DNA of 64,000 bases from Enorma phocaeensis (GTDB taxonomy: Bacteria; Actinomycetota; Coriobacteriia; Coriobacteriales; Coriobacteriaceae): positions 1-64,000 of the forward strand of contig NZ_LT891969.1 in the NCBI RefSeq assembly GCF_900186505.1. The letters run 5' to 3'. Shown one piece after another: positions 10,874 through 19,436 of this stretch. Position 1 is the stretch's first letter. Every line of letters starts with the position of its first letter. The translations under genes were made by a program, and so were the position numbers. Below the pieces are notes generated by a model. That model made no database searches. It was given only the letters and a program-made list of their open reading frames with translations, and was not told where the DNA came from.

Positions 10874-11827
10874 CTAGTTGGCGGAATCGATGCCGAGTGC
10901 GTCGAGCACGTCGGCAAGCTGGTCCGGGGTTTCGCAGGGGAGGGCCGTGGCGCCCTTGAGGGTGCGCTTCACGAGCCCGGTGAGGGTCTTGCCCGGGCCG
11001 ACCTCGATGAAGGTGTCGATGCCGCGGCGCTCAAGTTCTTCGAGCGTGCGGACCCACTGCACGGGGTTGGCAACCTGGCTGGAGAGGAGCTCGGCGCGGG
11101 CGGCGCCGTCCTGCTCGCCCGAGCCCGCCGGGTAGGCCTCGGCGGTGCGGTTCGCGATGACCGGCAGCTGCGGTGCTGCGGGCGCGTGCCCCTCTGCCAG
11201 ATGGGCGGCGAGGGCCTCGGCTGCGGGTGCCATGTACGGGCTGTGGAAGGCACCGGACACGGCGACGGGCATGGAGCGGCCCTTGGCTGCGCGCACCAGC
11301 TCATCGAGCGTCTCCAGCGTAGCGGGAGCTCCGGCGACGACGGTCTGCTGCGGGCTGTTGTAGTTCACCGGCCAGGCCTCGCCTGCTTGTGCGGCGAGCT
11401 CCTCCACCGTGGCGGCGTCGAGCTTGAGGATGGCACGCATGGCGCCAGGGTTCTCTTCGGCGGCTTCGGCCATGAGCGCGGCGCGCCGGCACACGAGCTC
11501 GAAACCCTCCTCGTCGGTATAGGAGCCGGCGAAGGTGAGCGCGGCGACCTCTCCTAGGGAGAAGCCTGCGACGGCTGCGGGCACGATGCCGTGCGCGGCG
11601 AGCGCGCGGGCGCAGGCGAGGTCTGCGGCGAACACGCAGGGCTGCGTGTTCGCGGTGCTGTTGAGCTCTTCCTGCGTGCCCTCGAAGCACTGGGCGCTCG
11701 TGCCGGGACGCACGGCGTCTGCGATCTCGAAGACGGCGCGGGCGGCGGGTTCGGCGGCGGCGAGCTCGGCGCACATGCCGGGGTGCTGGGCACCCTGGCC
11801 GGCGAACAGGAACGCTACGCCACCCAT
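10874..11827 (-). CDS. fabD: malonyl-CoA:ACP transacylase
   Basis: 317-aa acyltransferase. FLFAGQGAQHPGM at the N-terminus, the nucleophile elbow GFSLGEVAAL, the catalytic His in VSGAFHSPYM and VGPGKTLTGLVKR near the end identify FabD. It loads malonyl units onto ACP. Its start overlaps the end of fabK by 13 bp. Confidence 0.96.
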   Translation of the reverse strand: MGGVAFLFAGQGAQHPGMCAELAAAEPAARAVFEIADAVRPGTSAQCFEGTQEELNSTANTQPCVFAADLACARALAAHGIVPAAVAGFSLGEVAALTFAGSYTDEEGFELVCRRAALMAEAAEENPGAMRAILKLDAATVEELAAQAGEAWPVNYNSPQQTVVAGAPATLETLDELVRAAKGRSMPVAVSGAFHSPYMAPAAEALAAHLAEGHAPAAPQLPVIANRTAEAYPAGSGEQDGAARAELLSSQVANPVQWVRTLEELERRGIDTFIEVGPGKTLTGLVKRTLKGATALPCETPDQLADVLDALGIDSAN

Positions 11828-12759
11828 GCGGATGCCCCCTTGAGCAGCTGCTCGGCACCGTCGACCAGGTCGTTCACGATCTCGGCAGCGCTCTGGCGCT
11901 CATGCACGAGGCCGGCGATCTGACCGCACATGAACGAGCCCTCCTCGTAGTTGCCGTCCTTGGCAGCTTTGCGCAGGGCGCCGGCGCCCATCTGCTCGAG
12001 CTCCTCCACGGGCGCGCCCTCGTTCTCGCGACGGGCGAACGCGTTGGTGAAGGGGGTCTTGAGGCAGCGGACGGCGTGGCCGGTGCTGCGACCGGTCACG
12101 ATGGTGGAGATGTCCTTTGCCTTGAGCACGCGCTCCTTATACTCCTCGGAGACGGTGCATTCGGTGGCAACGAGGAAGCGCGTGCCCACCTGGACGCCCT
12201 GGGCGCCCAGCATGAAGGCGGCGGCGACTCCGCGCCCGTCGGCGATGCCGCCGGCGGCGATGACGGGAATCTTGACGGCGTCGACGACCTGGGGCACGAG
12301 CGCCATGGTCGTGGCCTCGCCCACGTGCCCGCCGGACTCTCCGCCCTCAGCCACCACGGCGCAGGCGCCGGCGCGCTCGACCATGCGGGCCAGGCCCACG
12401 GAGGCGCAGACGGGGATGACCTTGATGCCGGCAGCGACCCAATCCTTCATGTACTTGGTGGGGTTGCCGGCGCCGGTCACCACCACGGGGACCTTCTCCT
12501 CGATGACCACGCGCGCCACCTCGTCGGCGAACGGGCTCATGAGCATCACGTTCACGCCGAAGGGCTTGGTGGTCTTGGTGCGGAGCTCGTGGATCTGCTC
12601 GCGGAGCCAGTCGGCGTTGGCGTTCATGGCGGCGATGATTCCTAAGCCGCCCGCTTCGGAGACGGCGGCGGCCAGGCTCGCGTCGGCGATCCAGGCCATG
12701 CCGCCTTGGAAGACGGGTTTTTCTATGCCCAGGATCTCGCAGATGGGGGAGCGGAGCAT
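11815..12759 (-). CDS. fabK: enoyl-ACP reductase II (FMN)
   Basis: 314 aa from the ATG at 12759 (MLRSPICEILGIEKPVFQGG), directly after acpP. This is a nitronate-monooxygenase-like TIM barrel with FMN-binding motifs: PVFQGGMAWIADA, EGGESGGHVGE, PVIAAGGIADGRGVAAA and GAQGVQVGTRFL. FabK performs the last reductive step of the elongation cycle. The organism relies on this flavin type rather than FabI as far as this operon shows; FabK enzymes are known to be insensitive to triclosan. Longer in-frame readings upstream run through acpP and are not real. Confidence 0.95.
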   Translation of the reverse strand: MLRSPICEILGIEKPVFQGGMAWIADASLAAAVSEAGGLGIIAAMNANADWLREQIHELRTKTTKPFGVNVMLMSPFADEVARVVIEEKVPVVVTGAGNPTKYMKDWVAAGIKVIPVCASVGLARMVERAGACAVVAEGGESGGHVGEATTMALVPQVVDAVKIPVIAAGGIADGRGVAAAFMLGAQGVQVGTRFLVATECTVSEEYKERVLKAKDISTIVTGRSTGHAVRCLKTPFTNAFARRENEGAPVEELEQMGAGALRKAAKDGNYEEGSFMCGQIAGLVHERQSAAEIVNDLVDGAEQLLKGASAWVA

Positions 12760-12760
12760 C

Positions 12761-12991
12761 TTAGTTCTCCATGAGGGACTCGATGAGCTCCACGAACTCG
12801 CCGACGGTCTCGGGGTTGGAGTCGGTCTCGATCTCGATGTCGAACTCGTCCTCGCAGGCGATGACGGCCTCGACGGTGGCCAGGGAGTCCAGGCCGGCGT
12901 CGGCGAGCTTGGTCTCGGGGGTGAGCTCCATCTCGGTGCCGCCGTTGTCGCGGATGATGGTGCAAATGCGATCGAAGGTGGTCTCTGCCAT
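12761..12991 (-). CDS. acpP: acyl carrier protein
   Basis: 76 aa from the ATG at 12991 (MAETTFDRICTII), preceded by AAAGGAG. The phosphopantetheine attachment serine is in the motif ADAGLDSLATVEAV, and the rest is acidic, as in ACPs. It carries the growing acyl chain for all the Fab enzymes encoded downstream. One base separates it from fabK. Confidence 0.95.
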   Translation of the reverse strand: MAETTFDRICTIIRDNGGTEMELTPETKLADAGLDSLATVEAVIACEDEFDIEIETDSNPETVGEFVELIESLMEN

Positions 12992-13050
12992 GGTGTTCTC
13001 CTTTGCATCTTCCAGGCGCCTCTTGCGCCTTGGTTTCGATTTGCCGCCCC

Positions 13051-13102
13051 GTTTGGGACGCGTCCACACGTCGAACGCGCTACGTGCGGACGCGTCCCAA
13101 AC
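13051..13102. repeat. 20-bp inverted repeat between fabH and acpP
   Basis: Arms 13051-13070 and 13083-13102 are inverted copies with one mismatch, separated by 12 bases. Each arm contains the perfect palindrome GGACGCGTCC. On the coding (minus) strand it begins a few bases after the fabH stop. There is no T tract, so it is not a classical terminator. It could set the fabH/acpP transcript ratio by RNA processing or partial termination, or be a dispersed repeat. Confidence 0.8.
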
Positions 13103-13108
13103 GCTGGG

Positions 13109-14080
13109 CTATTCCCAGCGGATGAGCGCCGATCCGGTTGCGAGCCCGGCGCCGAAGCCCACGAGGGCGATGAGGTCGCCCGGCGCGAGCGATCCGTCGC
13201 GGGCGAGCGTGTCGAGGGTGTAGGGGATGCACGCGCTCGAAATGTTTCCCGTGTCTGCGAGCGTGCGGGCGACCTTGGCGTCATCGAGGCCCAGGCGTGC
13301 CGTCGCAGCGGCGAGGATGCGCTCGTTCGCTTGATGGAAAATGAATCGATCGATGTCATCGATATCGATCTGCGCATGCTCGCAGAGCGCCTCGACTGCG
13401 TTGCAGATGGTGGTGACACCGAACTTGAATACGCGGCGCCCATCCATCTTCAGCGCATGCGCCCCATCGCCTGCGTCTCGCACCGAGCTGTCGAACGGGG
13501 ACGTGCCGACGATGCCCGAGACGGCAAGCGACTCGGTGTCGGGCATGCATGAGAGCTCGAAGGCGAGCGGGCTCGCACCTCCTGCGGCAAGCACGCAGGC
13601 GGCGGCGCCGTCGCCGAAGAGCACGCAGGTCGCGCGATCCGTCCAGTCGAGCGCGCGCGACATCTTCTCGGCGGCGACCACGAGTACGTTGCGGGCTCGC
13701 CCCCGCTCCAAGAAGCCGTCAGCGACGTCGAGGGCGTATACGAAGCCGGCGCATGCCGCCGACACGTCAAAAGCGGGGCAGGCAACGCCCAGCCGACCAG
13801 CGATGGCGCACGCTTCCGCGGGAATGATGTGGTCGCCCGTTGTGGTCGAGCATATGATGAGGTCGAGGTCGGCGGCGGCGATGCCAGCATCGTCAAGTGC
13901 CTGGCGGCTCGCTTCGACCGCCAGGTCATCGAGCGACTCGACGGTGCAGAGCCTCCGCGTGCGGATTCCGGTGCGTGTGACGATCCACTCGTCAGATGTG
14001 TCGAGGAACTCGGAGAGCTCCACATTGGTGACGGACCGGCTCGGTAACGCTGAGCCGGTGCCGATGATGTGAAAAGCCAT
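13109..14080 (-). CDS. fabH: 3-oxoacyl-ACP synthase III
   Basis: 323 aa from the ATG at 14080 (MAFHIIGTGSALP), preceded by AAGGGGGATC; an earlier in-frame start lacks such a site. The enzyme starts chains by condensing acyl-CoA with malonyl-ACP. Visible are the catalytic Cys in VSAACAGFVYALD, His in FIFHQANERI and Asn in ADTGNISSAC. It is the first gene of the fatty-acid operon. Its primer preference (acetyl- or branched-chain CoA) cannot be read from sequence. Confidence 0.95.
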   Translation of the reverse strand: MAFHIIGTGSALPSRSVTNVELSEFLDTSDEWIVTRTGIRTRRLCTVESLDDLAVEASRQALDDAGIAAADLDLIICSTTTGDHIIPAEACAIAGRLGVACPAFDVSAACAGFVYALDVADGFLERGRARNVLVVAAEKMSRALDWTDRATCVLFGDGAAACVLAAGGASPLAFELSCMPDTESLAVSGIVGTSPFDSSVRDAGDGAHALKMDGRRVFKFGVTTICNAVEALCEHAQIDIDDIDRFIFHQANERILAAATARLGLDDAKVARTLADTGNISSACIPYTLDTLARDGSLAPGDLIALVGFGAGLATGSALIRWE

Positions 14081-14109
14081 GATCCCCCTTGGCTGCAAGT
14101 AACCAGTTA

Positions 14110-14134
14110 TTGACGTATTATCAAATAGCGTCAA
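14110..14134. promoter_or_regulatory. putative operator/promoter of the fatty-acid operon
   Basis: TTGACG, 13 bases, CGTCAA form a perfect 6-bp inverted repeat 30 bases upstream of the fabH ATG. The centre, TATTATCAAATA, is itself nearly palindromic and resembles the TTTGA-TATCAAA type of operator known for FabT (MarR family) in firmicutes. Read on the minus strand, TTGACG could serve as a -35 box. No MarR-type gene is in the window. The remainder of 14081-14353 shows nothing else clear. Confidence 0.4.
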
Positions 14135-14353
14135 CTACTGATACGCTAGCAAAGACGGGGGTCGCTGGAAGCCGTGCTTTGGGAAAAGCGTGCCCAACGT
14201 CCGTCTATTCCACGGGATGTTCATGTTTGACGGATGGTCAACCGCGTTCGCTCGTCGTCGTGCAATCGCCTGCGGGCATTCTCGCGGGCGCATAGCTTTC
14301 CCTGGATAGCGTGGCTGGTGCCGTGCGATGGCCCTGGCGATTCCCAACGCGCA

Positions 14354-16018
14354 TCATCGCGATGGAGAGATGATGCGCCGCAGCGCCGCCTCCGCGCATC
14401 GAATGCCATCCGTGGCGGCGCTCATGATCCCTCCGGCGTACCCCGCGCCCTCCCCGCAGGGAAAAAGGCCGGGTGCGTCGACGGCTTGGCAATGGCGGTC
14501 GCGCACGACCGTGACCGGTGAGCTTGAGCGCGTTTCCACGCCGGTCATGACGGCGTCATCGCGATCGAAGCCGTGCAGCTTCCGTGCGAGCTGCGGGATT
14601 CCCGCCCGGAGCGTGCCGATGATATGGGCGGGGAGAAGACTATCGAGTTCGCACCAGCTGACACCTAAGGGATACGTGGGGGAGATTCGCCCGGGTCCTT
14701 TGCTGGGGCGCCCGGAGAGAAAGTCTCCAACGAGCTGCGCCGGCGCTCGGTATGCGCCTCCTCCCGCCTCGAAGGCGCGTCGCTCGCAGTCGCGTTGCAG
14801 CTCGATGCCGGCCAAGGGGTCGGTGCCGGGAAGATCTTCGGGCGTGACGTTCACCAAGAGCGCCGCATTTGCGTTATCGCCGGCGCGGGCGAACCGGCTC
14901 GCCCCGTTGGTGACCACTCCCCCCGGCTCTGAAGCGGCGGCAACGACCTCGCCGCCCGGGCACATGCAGAACGAGAACAAGCTGCGTCCGCTTGGTAGGT
15001 GGGCGACCAGCTTATAGGGGGCGGCGCCGAGGCTTGGATGGCCGGCAGACGGCCCGTACTGCGCCCGGTCGATATCTGCCTGGAGGTGCTCGATGCGCAC
15101 GCCCATAGCGAAAGTCTTGCGCGCGAGGCCGAAGCCTCGATCGCGTAGCAGGGCGAATACGTCGCGCGCGGAATGTCCGCAAGCGAGCACGAGCGTGGAG
15201 CATTCGATGCGCTCGGTATTCTGCATACCGCTCGCGGTCGTCTGGACGGTGATGGCACGGATCGCGCCCGAGCGCGGCCGCTCTCGCTCGATGTCGACGA
15301 GTTTCGTGCGGAAGCGCACCTCGCCGCCGAGCTCGCGGATGCGCTCGACGATGTTGTCGACTACGGTCGGCAGGATGTCGGATCCGATGTGGGGCTTCGC
15401 ATCCCAGAGGATGCACCGGGGCGCTCCCGCAGCGACGAGCGTTTCGAGGATCTTGCGGTGCGCTGGATTCTTGGTTCCCGTGGTGAGCTTGCCGTCTGAG
15501 AACGTGCCCGCGCCTCCGAGGCCGAACTGGATGTTGCACTCAGGGTCGAGCTCCGCGGTTGCTATGAACCGGTCGATGGCGGCGCTGCGCCGGCTCGCAT
15601 CGTCGCCGCGCTCGATGAGCAAGGGTTCGACGCCGGCTTCGGCGAGTTCGAGCGCGCAGAAGAGTCCGGCGCATCCAGCGCCCACGACGACGGGGCGCGG
15701 GCATGGCGGCGCGATGGCGAGCGGCGCGTTTCCCGCTGGTGCCTCCACAACGCGGACTCGCCTGCGATCGCGGGGCGCGACGCGGTCGAGCATCTCGGCT
15801 TCATCGATGCCTTCGGCGAAGGCCACGCGGACGCTCAAGATAACATGCACATCGTTTTTCTTGCGGGCGTCGATGGACCGACGGTGAAGCTCGATATGCG
15901 CGAAGAAGTGGGGGAGGCACCCAAAGATTCCGATCGCGTCTCGCAGCCCCATGGCTAGGCAGCTCTGCTCGCCTGCTCCTTGGGCGAGCGAGGCGCGGAT
16001 GTCTGAGATTTCGATCAT
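14354..16018 (-). CDS. NAD(P)/FAD-dependent oxidoreductase (COG2509 type)
   Basis: 554 aa from the ATG at 16018 (MIEISDIRASLAQG). An N-terminal region of about 90 residues precedes the Rossmann dinucleotide motif RPVVVGAGCAGLFCALELAEAG. NIQFGLGGAGTFSDGKLTTGTK is a signature of the FAD-dependent dehydrogenases often called uncharacterized. The C-terminal FPCGEGAGYAGGIMSAATDG is a second FAD contact. The physiological substrate is unknown for this family. It is the gene before fabH on the same strand, 273 bases away, so it is probably a separate transcript. Confidence 0.85.
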   Translation of the reverse strand: MIEISDIRASLAQGAGEQSCLAMGLRDAIGIFGCLPHFFAHIELHRRSIDARKKNDVHVILSVRVAFAEGIDEAEMLDRVAPRDRRRVRVVEAPAGNAPLAIAPPCPRPVVVGAGCAGLFCALELAEAGVEPLLIERGDDASRRSAAIDRFIATAELDPECNIQFGLGGAGTFSDGKLTTGTKNPAHRKILETLVAAGAPRCILWDAKPHIGSDILPTVVDNIVERIRELGGEVRFRTKLVDIERERPRSGAIRAITVQTTASGMQNTERIECSTLVLACGHSARDVFALLRDRGFGLARKTFAMGVRIEHLQADIDRAQYGPSAGHPSLGAAPYKLVAHLPSGRSLFSFCMCPGGEVVAAASEPGGVVTNGASRFARAGDNANAALLVNVTPEDLPGTDPLAGIELQRDCERRAFEAGGGAYRAPAQLVGDFLSGRPSKGPGRISPTYPLGVSWCELDSLLPAHIIGTLRAGIPQLARKLHGFDRDDAVMTGVETRSSSPVTVVRDRHCQAVDAPGLFPCGEGAGYAGGIMSAATDGIRCAEAALRRIISPSR

Positions 16019-16130
16019 GGGCGGCGTCTCCCGGCTGATAGTCGCTGCTAGATTGCTCTGCCAGCAGCATTGCTGCTTCTTACGATGTATACCCAGGTGG
16101 GTGCGAGAACCCAAATGGGCGCGCGGCGCA

Positions 16131-17438
16131 TCAGGCACCGCTGCTGTTCGCGGCAGCCCGCGCCGCGGCAGTGCCTGCGCGGATGCCCGAGAGCCATGCC
16201 CAGGCAAGGTTGAATCCCCCGCAGTCGGCGTCCATGTCGAGCGCTTCTCCGCAAGCGAACAGCTGCCCGCCTGCGGAGGACGTCACCGCGAGCGTGCTGG
16301 TATCCACGGCGGAGAAGGGGATTCCGCCTTGGTGGACCTGCGCGGATTTGGGTTCGGTCGTTCCGCGAACGCGGAAGGCGAGGTGCTTCGCTGTCTGCGC
16401 GCAGCGGTTGCATGCGCCGGCGGCGTCGATGACGGCTTTGCCCAGGGCGGGCGCGAGCACGCCATCGAACCAATCTGCTCGCTTGGGAGCGAAGGCGCCC
16501 ACGATGTCCTCGCGTTCGCGGAGACGCTGGCGCAGGGTGCTCTCGTCCAGGGATGGGAACAGGTCGACTTCGATGATGTCGTCGCGCTCGATGCGACGCG
16601 AGAGGTTGAACGCGGCGATGCCCGAGAGGCCGTAGGCACGGAAGAGGACCTCGCCCTCTTCGCTCCAGAGCGGGATCCCATCGCGTACGAGGGTGAGCCG
16701 CACATCGGCGCGGATGCCGTCTAGGCGCGCGAGCGCATCGGGGCCCAGGGCACTTGAAGAGGTTGCCGGCGAGCACGCGATGGGGCAGAGCACGGGCCGC
16801 TCCTCGAGATGGGGAACACCGAACAACGTCGCCGTCGCGCCCGATGATCCGCCGGGTGCGAGGATGACCGAGCGCGTCTCGAACGTGGAGGAGGCCAAGG
16901 GCGCCTGGGCAAGGGCGCGGCGCAGCGCGCGCAGCCGTGCGTGCTCGTCACGAGCCCGCGGCGCATGGAGGGGCGTCGCCGGAGCGAGCGATTCAAGGCG
17001 CCAGCGGGTACCATCTGCATCCCACGAGGCGCGCATGAGCTTTTGACAGGTCAGCGCCTCGATCCCGGCGCGTTCGCAGGCGCCGAGCAGGGCGTCGCGC
17101 ACGGATTCGGCTCGTTTGCTGGCGGGGTAGAGCCTGCCCCACTCGGCGGTCGTCCAGATGCCCACGGAGGTGAACCAAGCGCTGAGCTCCTCTTCCGGAT
17201 GCTCGCCCATGACGGCGCGTGCGATCACGGGATGGCGGTAGCGCGCGGGGCGCAGGTCCTCGTTCGAGAGATTGCAGCGGCCGTTGCCGGTGGCGAGGAT
17301 GGGAAGGCCGAGCTCGACATCGCGCTCGATGATGGCGACGTGTGCTCCTTCTCGCGCTGCCGCGAGCGCTGCGGCGAGCCCCGAGGCACCGCCTCCCACT
17401 ACGATGGCGTCATAGCTCCTCGTCGCCTTGGGTGACAT
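16131..17438 (-). CDS. BaiN/HI0933-family flavoprotein (NAD(P)/FAD-dependent oxidoreductase)
   Basis: 435-aa flavoprotein. YDAIVVGGGASGLAAALAAAREG is the FAD motif; ILATGNGRCNLSNEDL is the hallmark of the HI0933 family; the C-terminal LFACGEALDMDADCGGFNLAWAWLSG completes the FAD site. Members are annotated as aminoacetone oxidase-like, and one (BaiN) acts in gut bile-acid dehydroxylation, but close sequence support for any single substrate is lacking here. It precedes the other flavoprotein gene on the minus strand with a 112-base gap containing a small CAGCA/TGCTG hairpin. Confidence 0.85.
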   Translation of the reverse strand: MSPKATRSYDAIVVGGGASGLAAALAAAREGAHVAIIERDVELGLPILATGNGRCNLSNEDLRPARYRHPVIARAVMGEHPEEELSAWFTSVGIWTTAEWGRLYPASKRAESVRDALLGACERAGIEALTCQKLMRASWDADGTRWRLESLAPATPLHAPRARDEHARLRALRRALAQAPLASSTFETRSVILAPGGSSGATATLFGVPHLEERPVLCPIACSPATSSSALGPDALARLDGIRADVRLTLVRDGIPLWSEEGEVLFRAYGLSGIAAFNLSRRIERDDIIEVDLFPSLDESTLRQRLREREDIVGAFAPKRADWFDGVLAPALGKAVIDAAGACNRCAQTAKHLAFRVRGTTEPKSAQVHQGGIPFSAVDTSTLAVTSSAGGQLFACGEALDMDADCGGFNLAWAWLSGIRAGTAAARAAANSSGA

Positions 17439-17464
17439 CTCGATTTCTCCTTAGGTATCACGGG

Positions 17465-17503
17465 CACCGCCCGTCACCCGGCGATGCCGAGCAGCGGGCG
17501 GTG
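17465..17503. repeat. intercistronic hairpin between mrp and the BaiN-like gene
   Basis: CACCGCCCG and CGGGCGGTG pair perfectly over 9 bp with a 21-base loop. It lies after the mrp stop on the minus strand and is not followed by a T tract. It may attenuate read-through from mrp or protect the 3' end. Confidence 0.55.
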
Positions 17504-17530
17504 TATGCGTTGCATGCATCTGAGGCGTGG

Positions 17531-18388
17531 CTAGGCGTTCTGCGCATCCTCTTCCTCGCTGGATGCGCCCTCGTGCGCGGGGATTGCTTCGCAGGCTGCG
17601 AGCGCCTCGGGCAGGAAGTCCTGGGGGAGGGCCTCCTCGATGGCGCCGGCATCGCAGGCGAGCGCGAGGGCGGGGTCGATGGGCAACCTGCCGAGCACCG
17701 TCAAGCTGTAGGCCTCGGCGACCTCGTCGAGTTTGCTCGGGCCAAAGACCTCGATCTTCTTGCCGCAATCAGGGCAGGTTACGTAGCTCATATTCTCTAC
17801 GAGGCCGATGATCGGCACATCCATCTTCTCGGCCATGTTCACGGCCTTGGCGACGATCATCGAGACGAGGTCCTGCGGGCTCGTCACCACGACGATCCCG
17901 TCGACAGGCAGCGACTGGAACACGGTGAGCGCCACGTCGCCCGTGCCCGGGGGCATGTCCACGAGCAGGTAGTCCAAGGGACCCCAGGAGGTGTCGCTCC
18001 AGAACTGGCGGATGGCGCCGGCGATGACGGGGCCGCGCCAGAGCACCGGATCGGTCTCGCGCTCGAGCAGGAGGTTCGACGACATGACCTTGATGCCGGT
18101 ACTTGAGATTTCAGGCAGGAGGAGTTTGCCCAAGCCATGGGCGCGCTTGCCGCTCATGCCCATCATCTTGGGAATGGACGGGCCGGTGATGTCGGCGTCC
18201 AGGATGCCCACCGTGTGCCCGCGGCGCGAGAGTTCCACGGCGAGCGCCCCCGTGACGAGGGACTTTCCGACGCCGCCCTTGCCCGAGAGCACGGCGATGA
18301 CGCGCTTGGTCTCGGACAGGCTGTTCTCCTCGAACTGCGTGGGCGCGCTCTGGCCGCCCGCCGCGTTCGCGTGCTCGCATGTAGGCAT
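17531..18388 (-). CDS. mrp: Mrp/ApbC-type Fe-S cluster carrier ATPase
   Basis: 285 aa from the ATG at 18388 (MPTCEHANAAGG), which has the ribosome site AAAGGACA; the longer open frame to 18877 overlaps another gene. The deviant Walker A motif VLSGKGGVGKSLVTG, DADITGPSIPKMMG, DMPPGTGDVALT and the C-terminal TCPDCGK (CxxC, cluster-binding in the dimer) identify the Mrp/NBP35 family. It binds a Fe-S cluster and delivers it to apoproteins in the cytoplasm. It stands alone apart from the following flavoprotein gene. Confidence 0.92.
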   Translation of the reverse strand: MPTCEHANAAGGQSAPTQFEENSLSETKRVIAVLSGKGGVGKSLVTGALAVELSRRGHTVGILDADITGPSIPKMMGMSGKRAHGLGKLLLPEISSTGIKVMSSNLLLERETDPVLWRGPVIAGAIRQFWSDTSWGPLDYLLVDMPPGTGDVALTVFQSLPVDGIVVVTSPQDLVSMIVAKAVNMAEKMDVPIIGLVENMSYVTCPDCGKKIEVFGPSKLDEVAEAYSLTVLGRLPIDPALALACDAGAIEEALPQDFLPEALAACEAIPAHEGASSEEEDAQNA

Positions 18389-18476
18389 GTGATGTCCTTT
18401 CGACCCTGACTTCTTGTACGGCACACATTGTACCCGGAAGGCGGGCCTGTCGCTCGCCGGCAGGGGGCGCCTTCCG

Positions 18477-19238
18477 CTACGCCAGGTACTCCTCGAGCGT
18501 GATGCCCCGCTGCCATATGTCCGTCGCGGCGTCCACGCCCACGTAGCGGAAGTGCCATTGCTCGTGCGCCACGCCGGTGATGCTTTGCTTCTCTGGCGGG
18601 TAGCGCAGGATGAAGCCGTACTCATGTGCATGCTCGGCGAGCCAGGTGTACATGTCTTGGTCGCCGTTTTCCTCGTTGATGTCCGCGGCGAGGCCGAGCT
18701 CGTGCTCGCTCGTGCCAGGCTCAGCAACCCATGCGCGCGCCGCCGCCTGCGCCTCGAGCAGGTCGTAGCCTTCGTCCCGGTACGCCTGCACACGCTCGGC
18801 GAGAATCTGCTCCTGCTCGGCGCGTGTGCGGAAGCCCGAGCGGATGAAAGGTTGGTAACCGGCTTGCTCGCAAGCATCGAGGAGCTCGGTGAGCGGCTCG
18901 GCGATGCGTCGGTCCACCTCTTCGCCGCCGGGCATCTCCACGGTGTCGATGCTGAAGTCGCTGGGCAGGGGGTGCGTGTCGTTCACGAGGGTGAGCTGCC
19001 AGCCGTCCTCACCCGGCGCGTCGAGGGGTTGGCCGCCGTACGCACGGATGCCGTCGGCGCTGCTCGCGAGGAGGTAGATTGCGCCGCTGAACAGGACGAG
19101 GATCAGCAACACGAGGAGCGTCAGCAGTCGCGGCCTGCGCTTCCTCCTATGGCGCCGTGCCGTTCCGGGCGCGACGCGAGGGATGGGCGCATGCGCGTTC
19201 GTTCGCGCGGCGCGGCGCTGACGCATGGTCGGGTACAT
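18477..19238 (-). CDS. VanY-type D-alanyl-D-alanine carboxypeptidase (M15B)
   Basis: 253 aa. A basic N-terminus (about 1-38) is followed by one membrane segment (about 39-59), so the enzyme is anchored with its domain outside. Zn-ligand motifs are SEHELGLAADI (SxHxxGxAxD) and EQWHFRYVG (ExxHxR-like), typical of M15B D,D-carboxypeptidases such as VanY. It would trim the terminal D-Ala from peptidoglycan stem peptides. It is divergent from a VanR/VanS-like pair with a shared 198-base promoter region, which supports regulated expression by that system (inference). No VanHAX ligase/dehydrogenase genes are present, so glycopeptide resistance is not implied. Confidence 0.87.
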   Translation of the reverse strand: MYPTMRQRRAARTNAHAPIPRVAPGTARRHRRKRRPRLLTLLVLLILVLFSGAIYLLASSADGIRAYGGQPLDAPGEDGWQLTLVNDTHPLPSDFSIDTVEMPGGEEVDRRIAEPLTELLDACEQAGYQPFIRSGFRTRAEQEQILAERVQAYRDEGYDLLEAQAAARAWVAEPGTSEHELGLAADINEENGDQDMYTWLAEHAHEYGFILRYPPEKQSITGVAHEQWHFRYVGVDAATDIWQRGITLEEYLA

Positions 19239-19423
19239 AGGTCCTCCTTAGTGCGGTTCGATCGTGCGGTGGCGCGGCGGGTGCCCCCGCCGTCCGGGCT
19301 GCGATTCCACCCTACGAGGGGTCCCGCTTTCGCGTCCCATAGCGTTCCCTTGGCTTTTCCTGAACAACCCTTACCGATTCCTTATCTCTTCCATGGATGC
19401 GCGCCACGCGTCCGCATGGCGGC

Positions 19424-19429
19424 TACAAT
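19424..19429 (+). promoter_or_regulatory. -10 box of the VanR-like gene, possibly leaderless
   Basis: TACAAT ends only 7 bases before the ATG at 19437, and no ribosome-binding site lies between. This predicts a transcript starting at or next to the start codon. The -35 region (around 19401) is poor, which would fit a promoter needing an activator such as the phosphorylated regulator itself. Confidence 0.45.
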
Positions 19430-19436
19430 CGGGCGC

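Noticed and set aside
12993..13443. N-terminal extension of FabK reading through acpP and part of fabH
   Set aside because: The real start MLRSPICEILG with family homology is at 12759; upstream frame is antisense-like filler over certain genes.
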